Source: Halomonas binhaiensis
GTDB lineage: Bacteria; Pseudomonadota; Gammaproteobacteria; Pseudomonadales; Halomonadaceae
Assembly: GCF_008329985.2 (NCBI RefSeq)
Contig: NZ_CP038437.2
Location: 3,720,001 to 3,784,000 of the forward strand
Length of the DNA: 64,000 nt
Direction of reading: 5' to 3'
Positions within the stretch are counted from its first letter, which is position 1. Each line of letters starts with the position of its first letter. Below the pieces are notes generated by a model, which was given only the letters and a program-made list of their open reading frames with translations, was not told where the DNA came from and did no database searches. Position numbers and translations under genes: made by a program. This document shows, piece after piece, positions 25,231 through 34,420 of the stretch.

Positions 25231-27087
25231 CGAAGCCTCGCGCCTGGCTGCCTGCGCCGCCAGGCGAATGCCGGCATTGGCCTCGCCGAACTGCTGGTAA
25301 TGGCCGCGGCGCTCGACGATCTCGAAGAAGAAGCGCCCGAGGAAGGTCTCGGTATAGGCGTGGAAAAAATCACCCTCGTCATTGCGGTCGAAAAGAATGT
25401 TGCGCGAGCGCATCGCGTCCAGTAGCTCGGCATCGAGATCGAAGCGAGCTTCCAGGTCGTCGTAGTAGTTCTGTGGAATCTTCAGCAGTGGCAGCCCGCG
25501 GGCTTGGAATTCATCCACGCTGGCAAAGATGTCACGGCTGGCAAAGGCGATCTGCTGCACGCCTCCGCGAAACTCACTGAGGAAACGTCCGGGCTGGGTT
25601 TCCTGCACCTGGGACACGGTAAGCGGCAGGCGGATGCTGCGATCCGGGCTGATCACCGCCTGGCTGACCATCATGCCGTGCGGATCGACCATTTCATGCT
25701 CACTCGCCGCGCCAAAACCGAACACCGTATGGTGGAACAGTTTCCAGCTCAGCAGTTGAGTCGCTGGCAGCACATAGGACAGATGATCGATGCACACCAG
25801 ACCGGCCTCATCACGACTTTCCTGATCGAACAGCTCAAAGTCAGTGCGCCATTGCAGGTCGGAGGCGGCATTATCGTCCACCAGATAGACCAGACTGCCT
25901 TCGATGCCTCGCAAGGCAGGAATCTCCATCTCGCCTTCGCCAACATGGCCGCGGAACTGAGGAGCCTTGAAGGCACGAGCCCGCTCCAGAGCCTGGGCCA
26001 CATCATCGACCCGAAACCCTACCGCACACACGGAAGTACCGTGCAGTAGCCGGAAGGTGTGGGCGAAGCTGTCGGTCTCGAAGTTGAGCACCAGGTGAAT
26101 ATCGCCCTGCTTCCACAGTTCGACATTCTTGGAGCGATGGCGACCGACATGGCGAAAGCCCAGCGCATCGATGAACTCCCCCAGGGGAGCGGCGCTATCT
26201 TCATCGAGCGTGAACTCAATGAAATGCACGCCACGGTAATTGGGAGTGGCAGGCAGCGTCTTCGACCAGGGAGCTCCCTCCACCAGGCTTTCCAGCAGGA
26301 TCAGGGAACGCAGCCCATCCAGTGCGGTGATCTCGGTCGGTGCCGCGCGGAAGGCATCACTGAAGATCTCCAGCGACAACGGACCGTCATAACCGGTCTT
26401 GGCCAGCTCGGTCATGAACGCCTTGAGCGGCATTCGCCCCTGCCCGGGGAAGCAGCGGAAGTGACGGCTCCACTGCAATACATCCATGTCCAGCAGCGGG
26501 GCATCCGCCAACTGGACAAAGAAGATCTTGTCCTTGGGAATCCGGCCAATTGCCGACAGGTCGCTATTGCGTGACAGGATATGAAAGCTGTCGAGCACCA
26601 GCCCCAGATGGGGATGATCGGCTCGCCGCACGACTTCCCAGGCATCACGGTAATCGGCGATGTGGCGCCCCCAGGCCAATGCCTCGAAGCCAATGCGAAT
26701 ATTGCGCTTGGCCGCCCGCTCGGCCAGCTCGCGCAGATCAGCCACTGCCTGATCCATGTCATCACTGGCCTGGGGGGAGACATTGCTGCATACCAGCAGG
26801 AAGTCGGTTCCCAGCTGTTCCATCACATCGAACTTGCGTTCGGCCCGCTGCAGGTTACGACTGCGACCGGGCTCTGGCATGCCTTCGAAATCGCGAAACG
26901 GCTGAAAGGCGACAATCGTCAGCCCCAGCCGCTCACACAATTGGCGGACTTCCTCAGGCGAGCCATCGAAGGACAGCAGATCGTTCTCGAAGATTTCCAC
27001 CCCTTCGAAGCCTGCACGGGCGATGGCTTCCAGCTTGGTTCTCAGGTCGCCGCTCAGGCATACCGTGGCAATGGCACGCATTGTCAT
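25228..27087 (-). CDS. quiC: 3-dehydroshikimate dehydratase fused to a 4-hydroxyphenylpyruvate-dioxygenase-like domain (QuiC/QsuB type)
   Basis: The 619-residue protein has an N-terminal TIM barrel with the four metal ligands expected for bacterial 3-dehydroshikimate dehydratases: E135 (IGFEALAWG), D166 (LVLDSFHIL), Q192 (FVQLADAP) and E240 (SLEIFSD). From about residue 285 it continues as a two-module VOC/HPPD-like domain (VHFIEFTLDED, CIDHLSYVLP, FFFEIVERRGHY) as in QuiC1 and QsuB. It makes protocatechuate from 3-dehydroshikimate. It is first in the minus-strand operon with shikimate dehydrogenase, aroQ and the Gfo/Idh gene. Two operator-like palindromes lie upstream. Confidence 0.95.
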   Translation of the reverse strand: MTMRAIATVCLSGDLRTKLEAIARAGFEGVEIFENDLLSFDGSPEEVRQLCERLGLTIVAFQPFRDFEGMPEPGRSRNLQRAERKFDVMEQLGTDFLLVCSNVSPQASDDMDQAVADLRELAERAAKRNIRIGFEALAWGRHIADYRDAWEVVRRADHPHLGLVLDSFHILSRNSDLSAIGRIPKDKIFFVQLADAPLLDMDVLQWSRHFRCFPGQGRMPLKAFMTELAKTGYDGPLSLEIFSDAFRAAPTEITALDGLRSLILLESLVEGAPWSKTLPATPNYRGVHFIEFTLDEDSAAPLGEFIDALGFRHVGRHRSKNVELWKQGDIHLVLNFETDSFAHTFRLLHGTSVCAVGFRVDDVAQALERARAFKAPQFRGHVGEGEMEIPALRGIEGSLVYLVDDNAASDLQWRTDFELFDQESRDEAGLVCIDHLSYVLPATQLLSWKLFHHTVFGFGAASEHEMVDPHGMMVSQAVISPDRSIRLPLTVSQVQETQPGRFLSEFRGGVQQIAFASRDIFASVDEFQARGLPLLKIPQNYYDDLEARFDLDAELLDAMRSRNILFDRNDEGDFFHAYTETFLGRFFFEIVERRGHYQQFGEANAGIRLAAQAARREAS

Positions 27088-27209
27088 CCTCCAGGCTCCC
27101 TAGCCCATCATGCTGTGTCGAACAAACAGTACAGTGTCGAACAGTGCTGTATCGGACCCTACAGAGTAGAAAATATGGTCCCGAACGCTTCATCAAGCAC
27201 TGTCTAATT

Positions 27210-27262
27210 CTAGAACATGGTTCCAATGTTCGCATTGCGACCTATTGAAACGCAATACGAAC
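27210..27262. promoter_or_regulatory. Paired palindromes before quiC
   Basis: CTAGAACATGGTTCCA (27210-27225) is the reverse of the TGGAAC-type site. It is followed by GTTCGCATTGCGACC (27228-27242), one mismatch from the PcaR-type form, and AAACGCAATACGAAC (27248-27262), a degraded third site. Confidence 0.65.
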
Positions 27263-27587
27263 AAAGTAGAAGACGTGTTCAGCCACGCATGGCCAATCAC
27301 TCATGGCAAAAAAGTACAAAGGCCTGTACAGAGAGTATGAAAGAGAATCCAGCCTGAAAGAGCACACCTTGTGTGCCAGCTACTATTGATCTGTCAGATT
27401 ATCTTTGTCCGTCAGGCCATCGCCATTTCTCGGTCACGTTCTCCACCAGAAGGACACTCTGGAATAACAGAATGGAGAACCGATCAGGAGAGCCGGCCTG
27501 GTGACTCGCAGAGGAGACATTCGAGCCCAGCCTGCGCTGAGGGATTAAACATTGGTATAAGATAGCGGACCGCATCGTTGACACTTT

Positions 27588-27639
27588 TGGAACCAGATTC
27601 TAGTGTTCGCTATAAGAACATGTCGTTCGAACAGCGAAC
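27588..27639. promoter_or_regulatory. Paired palindromes before tctC
   Basis: TGGAACCAGATTCTAG (27588-27603) is followed by GTTCGCTATAAGAAC (27605-27619) and GTTCGAACAGCGAAC (27625-27639), two PcaR-type sites 20 bases apart. The order of site types repeats that seen before quiC, as though both operons answer to the same two IclR proteins. Confidence 0.65.
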
Positions 27640-27716
27640 ACAACCTGATCACCCTTGTTGCACACCCTTTTTCTGTCTTGGCCACCGCCAGAACAACAAC
27701 TCCCGGAGGACACTTC

Positions 27717-28784
27717 ATGTTCAAGCCTCTCGTCACCTCCATTGCCATCGCTGCCGGCACTCTGGCCTTTGCTGGCAACGCCTTTGCTGAATACCCGGAT
27801 CGCAACATTCAGGGCACCATCCAATGGGGAGCCGGCGGCGCAACCGATAACGTCGTGCGCAGCCTGACACCCTATGTAGAAGACATTCTGGGCACCACTA
27901 TCGTCTTGACCAACCGCCCGGGCGGTACCGGCGTGATCGGCATGAACCATGTCATGCGCCAGCGCCCCGACGGCTACAACCTGCTGTTCGGTGCAGAAAA
28001 CCCTGAGCTCTACCAACTGATGGGGCTGGCTGACTTCTCCTACGATGACATGCAGCCGATCAACATCATCGCCCAGGGCCTGGTGGTGATAGCTGCACCG
28101 GCGGATAGTCCGTTCGACAGCCTTTCTGACCTGCTCGACTATGCCCACGAGCATCCCGGCGAGCTACGCATGGGTGGCACCGGCGCTGGCGGCCTGCCGA
28201 GCACGGTTCATGCCATGATCAACGCCGTGGATGAACTGGATGTACGCACCGTGACCTTCGGCGGCGACGGCCCCGGCATTACCGCCATGATGGGCGATCA
28301 TATCGACTTCATGCCCTTGAGCCTGGCCGCGGCCGGCGAGCAGATTCGCGGTGGCAAGATGAAAGGCCTCGCCGTGCTGACCAAGGAAGAAATCGATGCC
28401 CTGCCGGGCGTGCCGCCGATCACCGAGGCGCTGCCGGATATCGCGGACTTCCTGCCATGGGGACCGTTCTGGGGCGTTTTCGTACGTAAGGAAACCCCGC
28501 AAGACGTGGTCGGCGTACTGCAGGATGCCTACCAGCAGGCGGTGGCCAGCGATGAGTTCACCCGCTTCCTGCGTGACTATGGCGCCGAGCCGCTCAACCT
28601 GAATGGTGATGAAGCCCAGCAATACCTGGATAACTGGCAGTCCGTCACCGCTTGGTCCATGTACGACGCTGATCCAGATAGCCTCAAGGCTACCCCTGAA
28701 GAACTGGAGATTCCGCGCCCAGCCGCTGCCAAGACTAAAGCGGCCGCTGAGGACGAAGCCGAATCCGAAGCCGCTGCGGAATAA
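27717..28784 (+). CDS. tctC: Tripartite tricarboxylate transporter substrate-binding protein
   Basis: The 355-residue protein starts at an ATG with GGAGG eight bases upstream and has a Sec signal peptide (MFKPLVTSIAIAAGTLAFAG, cut after NAFA). The mature protein has the TctC/Bug fold features: YPDRNIQGTIQWGAGGATDNVVR, TIVLTNRPGGTGVIG and FGGDGPGITAMMGDHIDFM. It captures an organic acid in the periplasm for TctAB; position beside quiC suggests quinate or shikimate. An odd C-terminal tail, AAKTKAAAEDEAESEAAAE, extends beyond the usual fold end. Confidence 0.93.
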   Translation: MFKPLVTSIAIAAGTLAFAGNAFAEYPDRNIQGTIQWGAGGATDNVVRSLTPYVEDILGTTIVLTNRPGGTGVIGMNHVMRQRPDGYNLLFGAENPELYQLMGLADFSYDDMQPINIIAQGLVVIAAPADSPFDSLSDLLDYAHEHPGELRMGGTGAGGLPSTVHAMINAVDELDVRTVTFGGDGPGITAMMGDHIDFMPLSLAAAGEQIRGGKMKGLAVLTKEEIDALPGVPPITEALPDIADFLPWGPFWGVFVRKETPQDVVGVLQDAYQQAVASDEFTRFLRDYGAEPLNLNGDEAQQYLDNWQSVTAWSMYDADPDSLKATPEELEIPRPAAAKTKAAAEDEAESEAAAE

Positions 28785-28843
28785 GCGTTTCCATAACGCC
28801 TTTTCACGACGACGTTTCTCAACGATATCTCATGATCACCACG

Positions 28844-28864
28844 GGGGAGGCACCACGCCTCCCC
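28844..28864 (+). terminator. Intercistronic hairpin between tctC and tctB
   Basis: GGGGAGGC pairs with GCCTCCCC over a five-base loop and is followed by TGGGAGCTTTT. It lies 59 bases after tctC and just before tctB. A weak terminator here would lower membrane-gene expression relative to the binding protein. Confidence 0.65.
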
Positions 28865-28877
28865 TGGGAGCTTTTAG

Positions 28878-29354
28878 ATGAGCAAGCACATCGAGCGTGT
28901 CCAGCCCGGTGAAAAGATATTTGACTGGCTGCTGCTGCTGCTGAGCATCGGCATTCTGTTCGAGGCCTTCCGCATCGATGGCGGACTCAAGCTCAATTCC
29001 GCCGGGTCCTTTCCGGTAGGGCTGGGCCTGGTGATGCTGGCTTCTTCTCTCGCCATCCTGTTCAGCCACCGTTATAAGCGGCGCGCGGAACATCTGCACA
29101 ATGCTGCTGAAGAATTCCGGGCCTTCATTCGCGACCACTTCAAGCCTTATATCGTGGTATTCAGCGTTGCCGCCATTCTCTATCTGGCCGCTATCGTCTG
29201 GTTCAGCTTCTACCTCAGCACTGCTGTCTTTCTGGCCGCCATGTTCATCTTCCTGCGCCGGGGCAAGATCATCAGTTCTTTGGTCATCACCGCCTTGGCG
29301 ACCGGGGTGATCTATGCCCTGTTCACCCTGGTATTCCGTGTCTACCTGCCCTGA
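28878..29354 (+). CDS. tctB: Tripartite tricarboxylate transporter small membrane subunit
   Basis: The 158-residue protein has four hydrophobic segments: about residues 12-30 (IFDWLLLLLSIGILFEAF), 40-58, 88-115 and 125-150 (IISSLVITALATGVIYALFTL). This length and topology are typical of TctB. It lies between tctC and tctA, 15 bases from the latter. Confidence 0.9.
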   Translation: MSKHIERVQPGEKIFDWLLLLLSIGILFEAFRIDGGLKLNSAGSFPVGLGLVMLASSLAILFSHRYKRRAEHLHNAAEEFRAFIRDHFKPYIVVFSVAAILYLAAIVWFSFYLSTAVFLAAMFIFLRRGKIISSLVITALATGVIYALFTLVFRVYLP

Positions 29355-29369
29355 CATTCGAGGCATTCT

Positions 29370-30872
29370 ATGAGTGATACACTCTCCTACCTGCTCATGG
29401 CCTGGCTCGATCCAAGCCTGCTCGGCCTGACCGCCCTCGGCGTGCTGGGCGGTATCTATATCGGTGCCATTCCGGGTCTTTCCGTGACCATGGCGGTATC
29501 GATCCTGATTTCCTTTACCTTTTCCTGGGACATCAACAACGCCCTGGCACTGATGGTCGGCATCTATGTCGGCGGCGTCTACGGCGGCTCCCGCACCGCC
29601 ATTCTGTTGAACATTCCCGGCGCGCCCTCGGCGGTCACCACAGCATTCGATGGCTATCCCCTGGCCCAACGGGGAGAAGCCGGCAAGGCCATCGGCCTTT
29701 CTACCGTCATGTCGGTCATCGGCGGCATCATGGGTACCGTGGTACTCGCCGGCACCGCGCCCTATCTTTCCGACCTGTCGCTGCAGTTCGCCCCGCGCGA
29801 TTACTTCCTGATTGCCGTGCTCGGCCTGCTGCTGGTCAGTTCCCTGTCCGGGAAGTCCCTGGCCCGGGGCATCTTCGCCGTTGCTCTCGGTGCCACCATC
29901 GGCCTGGTCGGCATGGACCCGGTCACGGCCCAGCCCCGCCTGACCTTGGGCAGCATGGAATTGATGGGCGGCATCTCCTATGTGGCAGTGATGATCGGCC
30001 TGTTCGGTGTCGCCGAAGCCCTGTACCAGTTGCATAACCTGGCCAAGGTGCCGGTCAAGCAGAACGTCGACAAGATCGTGCCGCCGCTGAACATGATCTT
30101 GAAGTTCCTGCCGCTATCGATGCGCGCGTCACTGATCGGGGTAATCGTGGGCGCCCTGCCCGGTACCGGCGGCGATATCGCCTCGCTATTCGCCTATGAC
30201 CACGCCAAGCGCAGCGTCAAAAATCCCAGCCGTCCCTTTGGTGAAGGTGCCTATGAGGGTCTGGTGGCCCCGGAAACCGCCAACAATGCTGCGGTGGGCG
30301 GTGCCTATGTGCCGATGCTGACCCTCGGGATGCCCGGCGATGCGGTCACCGCAGTGATCATCGGTGCCCTGGTCATTCATGGTCTCAACCCCGGCCCCAT
30401 GCTAATGATCGAGACGCCGTACATTTTCTGGTTCACCGTCGGCAATCTGGCACTGGCTAACATCTTCCTGCTGATCTTCGGCCTGACCGGGATCAAGATC
30501 TTCTCCAAGATCGTCGAAGTACCCAAGGCCATTCTGATTCCGCTGATCGTGGTGTTGTGCGTGGTCGGCGCCTACTCCATCAACAGCAACATGATGGATG
30601 TCTACTGGATGCTCGGTTTCGGTATTCTCGGTTACTGGCTCAAGGTGTTCGGCTTCCAGATGGGCCCTATCATCCTGGGCGTCATCCTGGGGCCGATGCT
30701 CGACGAGTCCTACCGCCAGGCCATGTCATCAGTGGGTGACCAGGGTGGCCAGTTCCTGCTGTCGCTGTTTACCAACCCGCTGTCGTTGATCCTCAGCAGC
30801 GTGACCATCCTGGTACTGCTCAGCAACACGCCACTCAAGGGCTGGGTGCTGGCACGTTTCAAGAGACAATGA
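29370..30872 (+). CDS. tctA: Tripartite tricarboxylate transporter large membrane subunit
   Basis: The 500-residue protein has about 11-12 membrane spans and the two mirror motifs of TctA: GAIPGLSVTMAVS near residue 33 and GALPGTGGDIASLFAYDHAKR near residue 258. GIYVGGVYGGSRTAILLNIPG is also diagnostic. It uses the ion gradient to import the acid delivered by TctC. It ends the tctCBA operon. Confidence 0.95.
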   Translation: MSDTLSYLLMAWLDPSLLGLTALGVLGGIYIGAIPGLSVTMAVSILISFTFSWDINNALALMVGIYVGGVYGGSRTAILLNIPGAPSAVTTAFDGYPLAQRGEAGKAIGLSTVMSVIGGIMGTVVLAGTAPYLSDLSLQFAPRDYFLIAVLGLLLVSSLSGKSLARGIFAVALGATIGLVGMDPVTAQPRLTLGSMELMGGISYVAVMIGLFGVAEALYQLHNLAKVPVKQNVDKIVPPLNMILKFLPLSMRASLIGVIVGALPGTGGDIASLFAYDHAKRSVKNPSRPFGEGAYEGLVAPETANNAAVGGAYVPMLTLGMPGDAVTAVIIGALVIHGLNPGPMLMIETPYIFWFTVGNLALANIFLLIFGLTGIKIFSKIVEVPKAILIPLIVVLCVVGAYSINSNMMDVYWMLGFGILGYWLKVFGFQMGPIILGVILGPMLDESYRQAMSSVGDQGGQFLLSLFTNPLSLILSSVTILVLLSNTPLKGWVLARFKRQ

Positions 30873-30890
30873 TGTGATGATCTGACCAGA

Positions 30891-30957
30891 GACACGCGGC
30901 CCCTTGCACTTTCCATTGTGGTACTGCCATTCCTGCATTTCCCCAGGGCCGCGTGTC
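30891..30957 (+). terminator. Long-loop inverted repeat after tctA
   Basis: GACACGCGGCCC (30891-30902) pairs perfectly with GGGCCGCGTGTC (30946-30957) across 43 bases. It starts 19 bases beyond tctA. There is no T-tract, so its role in termination or mRNA stability is uncertain. Confidence 0.5.
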
Positions 30958-30964
30958 GCGAATC

Positions 30965-31062
30965 ACAGAACTGAGAGAACAAGACTTCGAGAACAGAGCT
31001 GAGAGAACAGAGCTGAGAGAACAGAGCTGCAACAACCGAACTGCAAGAACAGAGCCGCGAGA
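30965..31062. repeat. 14-bp tandem array, seven copies, before the HAD gene
   Basis: Seven units of 14 bases follow ACAGAGCTGAGAGA with drift: the units starting at 30993 and 31007 are identical and the outer ones differ at two to six positions. The array fills the leader of the HAD gene. Confidence 0.93.
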
Positions 31063-31082
31063 AAACAGGGGACAACTGATCC

Positions 31083-31802
31083 GTGAACGACGGCAGCTTT
31101 CGACCTGGCACGAACCAGGACATCAGCGCGCTGCGCACCGGTGACGCCCCCGGCTTCACCCAGTATGCCCTGGTCTTCGATTTCGATGGTGTGGTGCTGG
31201 ATTCCGCCAGCCTGAAACGGCAGGCCTTCGCCGACCTCTATCGCGACGAGCCTGAAGAGAAATACCGCGCGGTGGTAGCCTACCTGAGCCGTCGAGGCGG
31301 CCAACCTCGCGAGGTGAAGTTCCGCCATATCGAGGCGCATATCCTGCACCGAGATGCCGGAGACAAGCGCATCCGCGAGCTATGTGAACGCTTCAAGCAA
31401 AGTGTCGAGCAGCGCCTGCTCCAGGCCCCCGCCATCTCAGGTGCCTTGAAGTTTCTCGAACGCTGGCGAGGCCAAGTGCCGATCTACCTGCTTTCCGCCA
31501 CCCCTCAGGCCGAACTGACCTCCATCACCCAACGCCGCAACCTCTCCCACTATTTCCTCGAAGTCATCGGCGCCCCACCCGACAAAGCCACCGCCCTGCG
31601 CAACCTGATGACCCGCCGCCGCCACGCCCCTCATCAGACCGTGATGATCGGCGACTCCTACAACGACTTCCGCGCCGCCCGTTCCAATGGCGCCCGCTTC
31701 GTAGGCGTCACCGCCGACCCACACGCCTCCCCCTTCCCCAGCGATACCCTGACCACCCGTGACCTGCACGGACTGGAGGATGCTCTGCGGGGGTTGGGGT
31801 GA
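31083..31802 (+). CDS. HAD-superfamily hydrolase (phosphatase-like)
   Basis: The 239-residue protein has the nucleophile motif I (ALVFDFDGVVLDS), motif II (IYLLSATPQAE), a Lys in PPDKATAL and motif IV (VMIGDSYNDFRAA). This is a complete set for a phosphoglycolate-phosphatase-like HAD enzyme with a helical cap. The start is a GTG at 31083; the first 25 residues before the motif look non-homologous, so a later start is possible. It follows a 14-bp tandem array and is not clearly part of tctCBA. Confidence 0.87.
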   Translation: MNDGSFRPGTNQDISALRTGDAPGFTQYALVFDFDGVVLDSASLKRQAFADLYRDEPEEKYRAVVAYLSRRGGQPREVKFRHIEAHILHRDAGDKRIRELCERFKQSVEQRLLQAPAISGALKFLERWRGQVPIYLLSATPQAELTSITQRRNLSHYFLEVIGAPPDKATALRNLMTRRRHAPHQTVMIGDSYNDFRAARSNGARFVGVTADPHASPFPSDTLTTRDLHGLEDALRGLG

Positions 31803-31888
31803 GGTATGTCGGGGGAGGGATGGCAATAAGGTGGTGAAAGGGAGAAAGGTGACGAAAGAGAGCTAGAAAGGATGATAGCCCTACCGCT

Positions 31889-33148
31889 TCATGGACGAAG
31901 CCAGCGGTAACCGTAATGATCTTCGGAGTTCGGGTAGCGGAACTCCAGAATGCCGGCTCCTGCCGGATCAAACACCCGCTTATCCTCGTAATAAGGCAGG
32001 TCTTCGATTGCCTTCCAGGTTTCACCTGCGTCTCGACTGAACAACATGTGTTGTCCATCTCCCCGCCCAGCCTCCATCAACAGTAGCTTGTCACTACCCT
32101 GCAAGTTGGTCAGTGGCGAACGGCCACTGGCCTTGATCGGTAACCACTCACCAGCGGACAGGCGATATAAGGTATAGCGTTCACGTTCCTCTGCACGGTA
32201 AATAGCGTACAGCTTGCCATCTGGACCACTGACGAGATCCCGCAGCTCACCAGGGCGTTCACCAGCATCAACGACCTTGCCGGTTTGATCAAACTGAAAC
32301 ATCACTATGGAGTGGGGTCCACGCCCCTGATCACTCACCATGGCGTAAATCCGCCCGGTTTCATCCATGTTCCAATGAAAAAATACCAGTGAATCGTTAT
32401 GCAGCAGTACACGTAGCGGAGACTCACTCAACAGTGAACGAGCATTGACCAGCTCATTCCAGTGACTCCCACCATCCTCCGAGAAATAGAGTGATCCTGA
32501 ATCAGCAGCCCAGATGCGCTCACCATCGATTCGCAGTACTTCAACAGTAATGGCACTATCAAGCACGTCTTGAGCAGCCAACCGCCAGTGCACACCGCTA
32601 TCGTCAGAGACGAAAACACTTTGGTTATAAACCTTGGCGAGCTCGGCAAACAGATAGCAGCGTCCCTGTTTATTGCAGCCCATCCCAGAAACCTCGCCCT
32701 TCAAGCGCCCCACCACTTCCACTTGATTGCCATTGGTGCGCATCAGGTAACTCAAGCCTTGACGGCCAATCTCCCCCAAAAGAGCAACACTATGGCGCAC
32801 TTGCCCACCAGTTTCCGGTACCACAAGACAATTGAACACGGGAAGGTGCGAACCGGTTTCCACTTCCCCCTGTGCAAGGCAAGAAGTACGGCATCCTCCC
32901 GCACTGGAACACTTTTCAACTTCGCCATCGCGGCCTCTCGACTCCACACTCAACAGGCTTCCATCGTTGGTGGCCGTGGCTTGAAGCGTATTCCATTCAA
33001 CAGGCTCCTTGAGTTTCACCGAGAGCGTCTGTTCCGGCTCGACATGCCAGGCCTGGGCATAACCGACCATCAGATACCAGACAAAGGCGAAAGCGCCATA
33101 GCATAATGAAGCGGCATACAGCCACGGGCGAATCCATTCAGGCAGCAT
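31889..33148 (-). CDS. Membrane-anchored protein with Asp-box (sialidase-like) repeats, function unknown
   Basis: The 419-residue protein has one N-terminal membrane span (about residues 10-30) and then a periplasmic beta-propeller-like region. I see at least three Asp boxes: VSDDSGVHW, FSEDGGSHW and FSRDAGETW. Cysteine pairs in CSSAGGCRTSC and CNKQGRC suggest disulphides outside the cytoplasm. I do not recognise a family beyond the propeller. It starts directly after the stop of the next gene upstream (TGA then ATG), so it is translationally coupled in a three-gene operon. Confidence 0.75.
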   Translation of the reverse strand: MLPEWIRPWLYAASLCYGAFAFVWYLMVGYAQAWHVEPEQTLSVKLKEPVEWNTLQATATNDGSLLSVESRGRDGEVEKCSSAGGCRTSCLAQGEVETGSHLPVFNCLVVPETGGQVRHSVALLGEIGRQGLSYLMRTNGNQVEVVGRLKGEVSGMGCNKQGRCYLFAELAKVYNQSVFVSDDSGVHWRLAAQDVLDSAITVEVLRIDGERIWAADSGSLYFSEDGGSHWNELVNARSLLSESPLRVLLHNDSLVFFHWNMDETGRIYAMVSDQGRGPHSIVMFQFDQTGKVVDAGERPGELRDLVSGPDGKLYAIYRAEERERYTLYRLSAGEWLPIKASGRSPLTNLQGSDKLLLMEAGRGDGQHMLFSRDAGETWKAIEDLPYYEDKRVFDPAGAGILEFRYPNSEDHYGYRWLRP

Positions 33149-34354
33149 TCAGGAAAACTCGTTAATAACCGGGGAACGCCCATTGTGCAGACGCCACTGC
33201 AGCGCCAAGGCAACCACTTTTTCTACCGGTATCCCATGCAATGAGATCTTTCTTGAAGAGTGCCGCTGGATATACCAGATAATCAAACCAATGCCACTGA
33301 ACATCATCATAAACATCATCATGAAAAAACTACTGATCTCAGCCAGTTCCACCCAGTCCCAATAATCTGGCCCCACCCCCCGAGAGTGCCAGTCATAAAG
33401 GGTAAAACCACCCAGGCACAGAGCCATGAATGTCACTATTCCTACTACTACCCCAAACGCAACTCGACGCGTCTGTGGTGAGTATGGGCTGCCATGATAA
33501 TTCGCGTGAGCAATACCATCGGTAAGGTTGAGCACGCCATGCACCTCGCCATCGTCGACCATGGTCAGCAACACGATACGATCTGACTCTCCGATAAATA
33601 GTGGTGCTTGGCGCCGAAACACAAAGCTCTTCGAGCCAAGCATTCCCGACGATTCTGCCAGTGTGAACGTCTCTCCTGCACAGCGCAGCTGATAGCGCCT
33701 GATATTCTCGTCAATACGAAAGAGTCCTATCTCTGAGGCAACCCCCTGGATCAAGCCGACGCCACCATAAACACCGTCGTCAAGCGGTAGTGTGTCAGCC
33801 TCTGAACATGACGGCCCTTCGCTCAACACGATTGGCTTTCCGGCCTTCAATGCGACAAGCTCTCGCCGCAGTTTCCACTTTATCGGATGTAGCCATAGGA
33901 CTAGCGCCACTAATGTAAATGGCAGAATGACTGTGCCAATGATACCAAGGAAGGTTTGGACCATAATCAGCATCGGTTTATCGCTTGGCATCATGAAAAT
34001 CACTATCGACAGGGCAAGAATCAGCCCAACACCCAGCAATGGCCAACGCAAGTCCTGCCGCTCAGGTTCCCAGGATTCGCCATTGGCGAGCTGGAACCAG
34101 TGGAGCCAGGCACTGCCATCACGTAGACGATGTGCCCCAATTGTCAGTTGACCTCCCTTCCGAAGCTCCTGTTCAGGTAGACCGTACTCGAACTGCTCAC
34201 TTAGAAAAAAGAAGACACCTTTATCCGTGCGTAGCCGGCACAGCGTACTGCCATCATGGATAACACGCTGCTTGAAATCTTGGCACTGGGCATTGACACA
34301 GAAGACCTCTCCAGCACGAACAACTCCCAAAGAACGAACAGCGGAAGCAATCAT
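33149..34354 (-). CDS. Unrecognised multi-span membrane protein
   Basis: The 401-residue protein has membrane spans at about residues 105-125, 130-155, 300-322 and 337-362, with Met-rich SSFFMMMFMMMFSGIGLI in the last. The two soluble parts lie before span 1 and between spans 2 and 3. I do not recognise the family. It is the middle gene of an operon, 66 bases after the upstream gene and adjacent to the Asp-box gene. The operon is next to the T6SS island, so it may be accessory to it, but nothing in the sequence shows this. Confidence 0.7.
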   Translation of the reverse strand: MIASAVRSLGVVRAGEVFCVNAQCQDFKQRVIHDGSTLCRLRTDKGVFFFLSEQFEYGLPEQELRKGGQLTIGAHRLRDGSAWLHWFQLANGESWEPERQDLRWPLLGVGLILALSIVIFMMPSDKPMLIMVQTFLGIIGTVILPFTLVALVLWLHPIKWKLRRELVALKAGKPIVLSEGPSCSEADTLPLDDGVYGGVGLIQGVASEIGLFRIDENIRRYQLRCAGETFTLAESSGMLGSKSFVFRRQAPLFIGESDRIVLLTMVDDGEVHGVLNLTDGIAHANYHGSPYSPQTRRVAFGVVVGIVTFMALCLGGFTLYDWHSRGVGPDYWDWVELAEISSFFMMMFMMMFSGIGLIIWYIQRHSSRKISLHGIPVEKVVALALQWRLHNGRSPVINEFS

Positions 34355-34420
34355 CGGTCGATCGCCCTATTGATAAATTTCAGTACAGTAATGGTGGTAC
34401 ATGGAATCAGATTACGCGGG

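Larger units (their letters stand above)
27088..27716. other. Divergent regulatory region between quiC and tctC
   Basis: This 629-base stretch has no convincing gene. It holds operator-like palindromes near both ends. On the tctC side TTGACA (27579-27584) and a TAGTGT (27601-27606) form a possible promoter with one palindrome between them. The middle (about 27265-27560) has nothing I recognise. Confidence 0.6.

Noticed and set aside
30965..31062. Possible CRISPR array
   Set aside because: Units are 14 bp and adjoin without unique spacers. The same applies to the arrays at 6150 and 50633. No cas genes are present.
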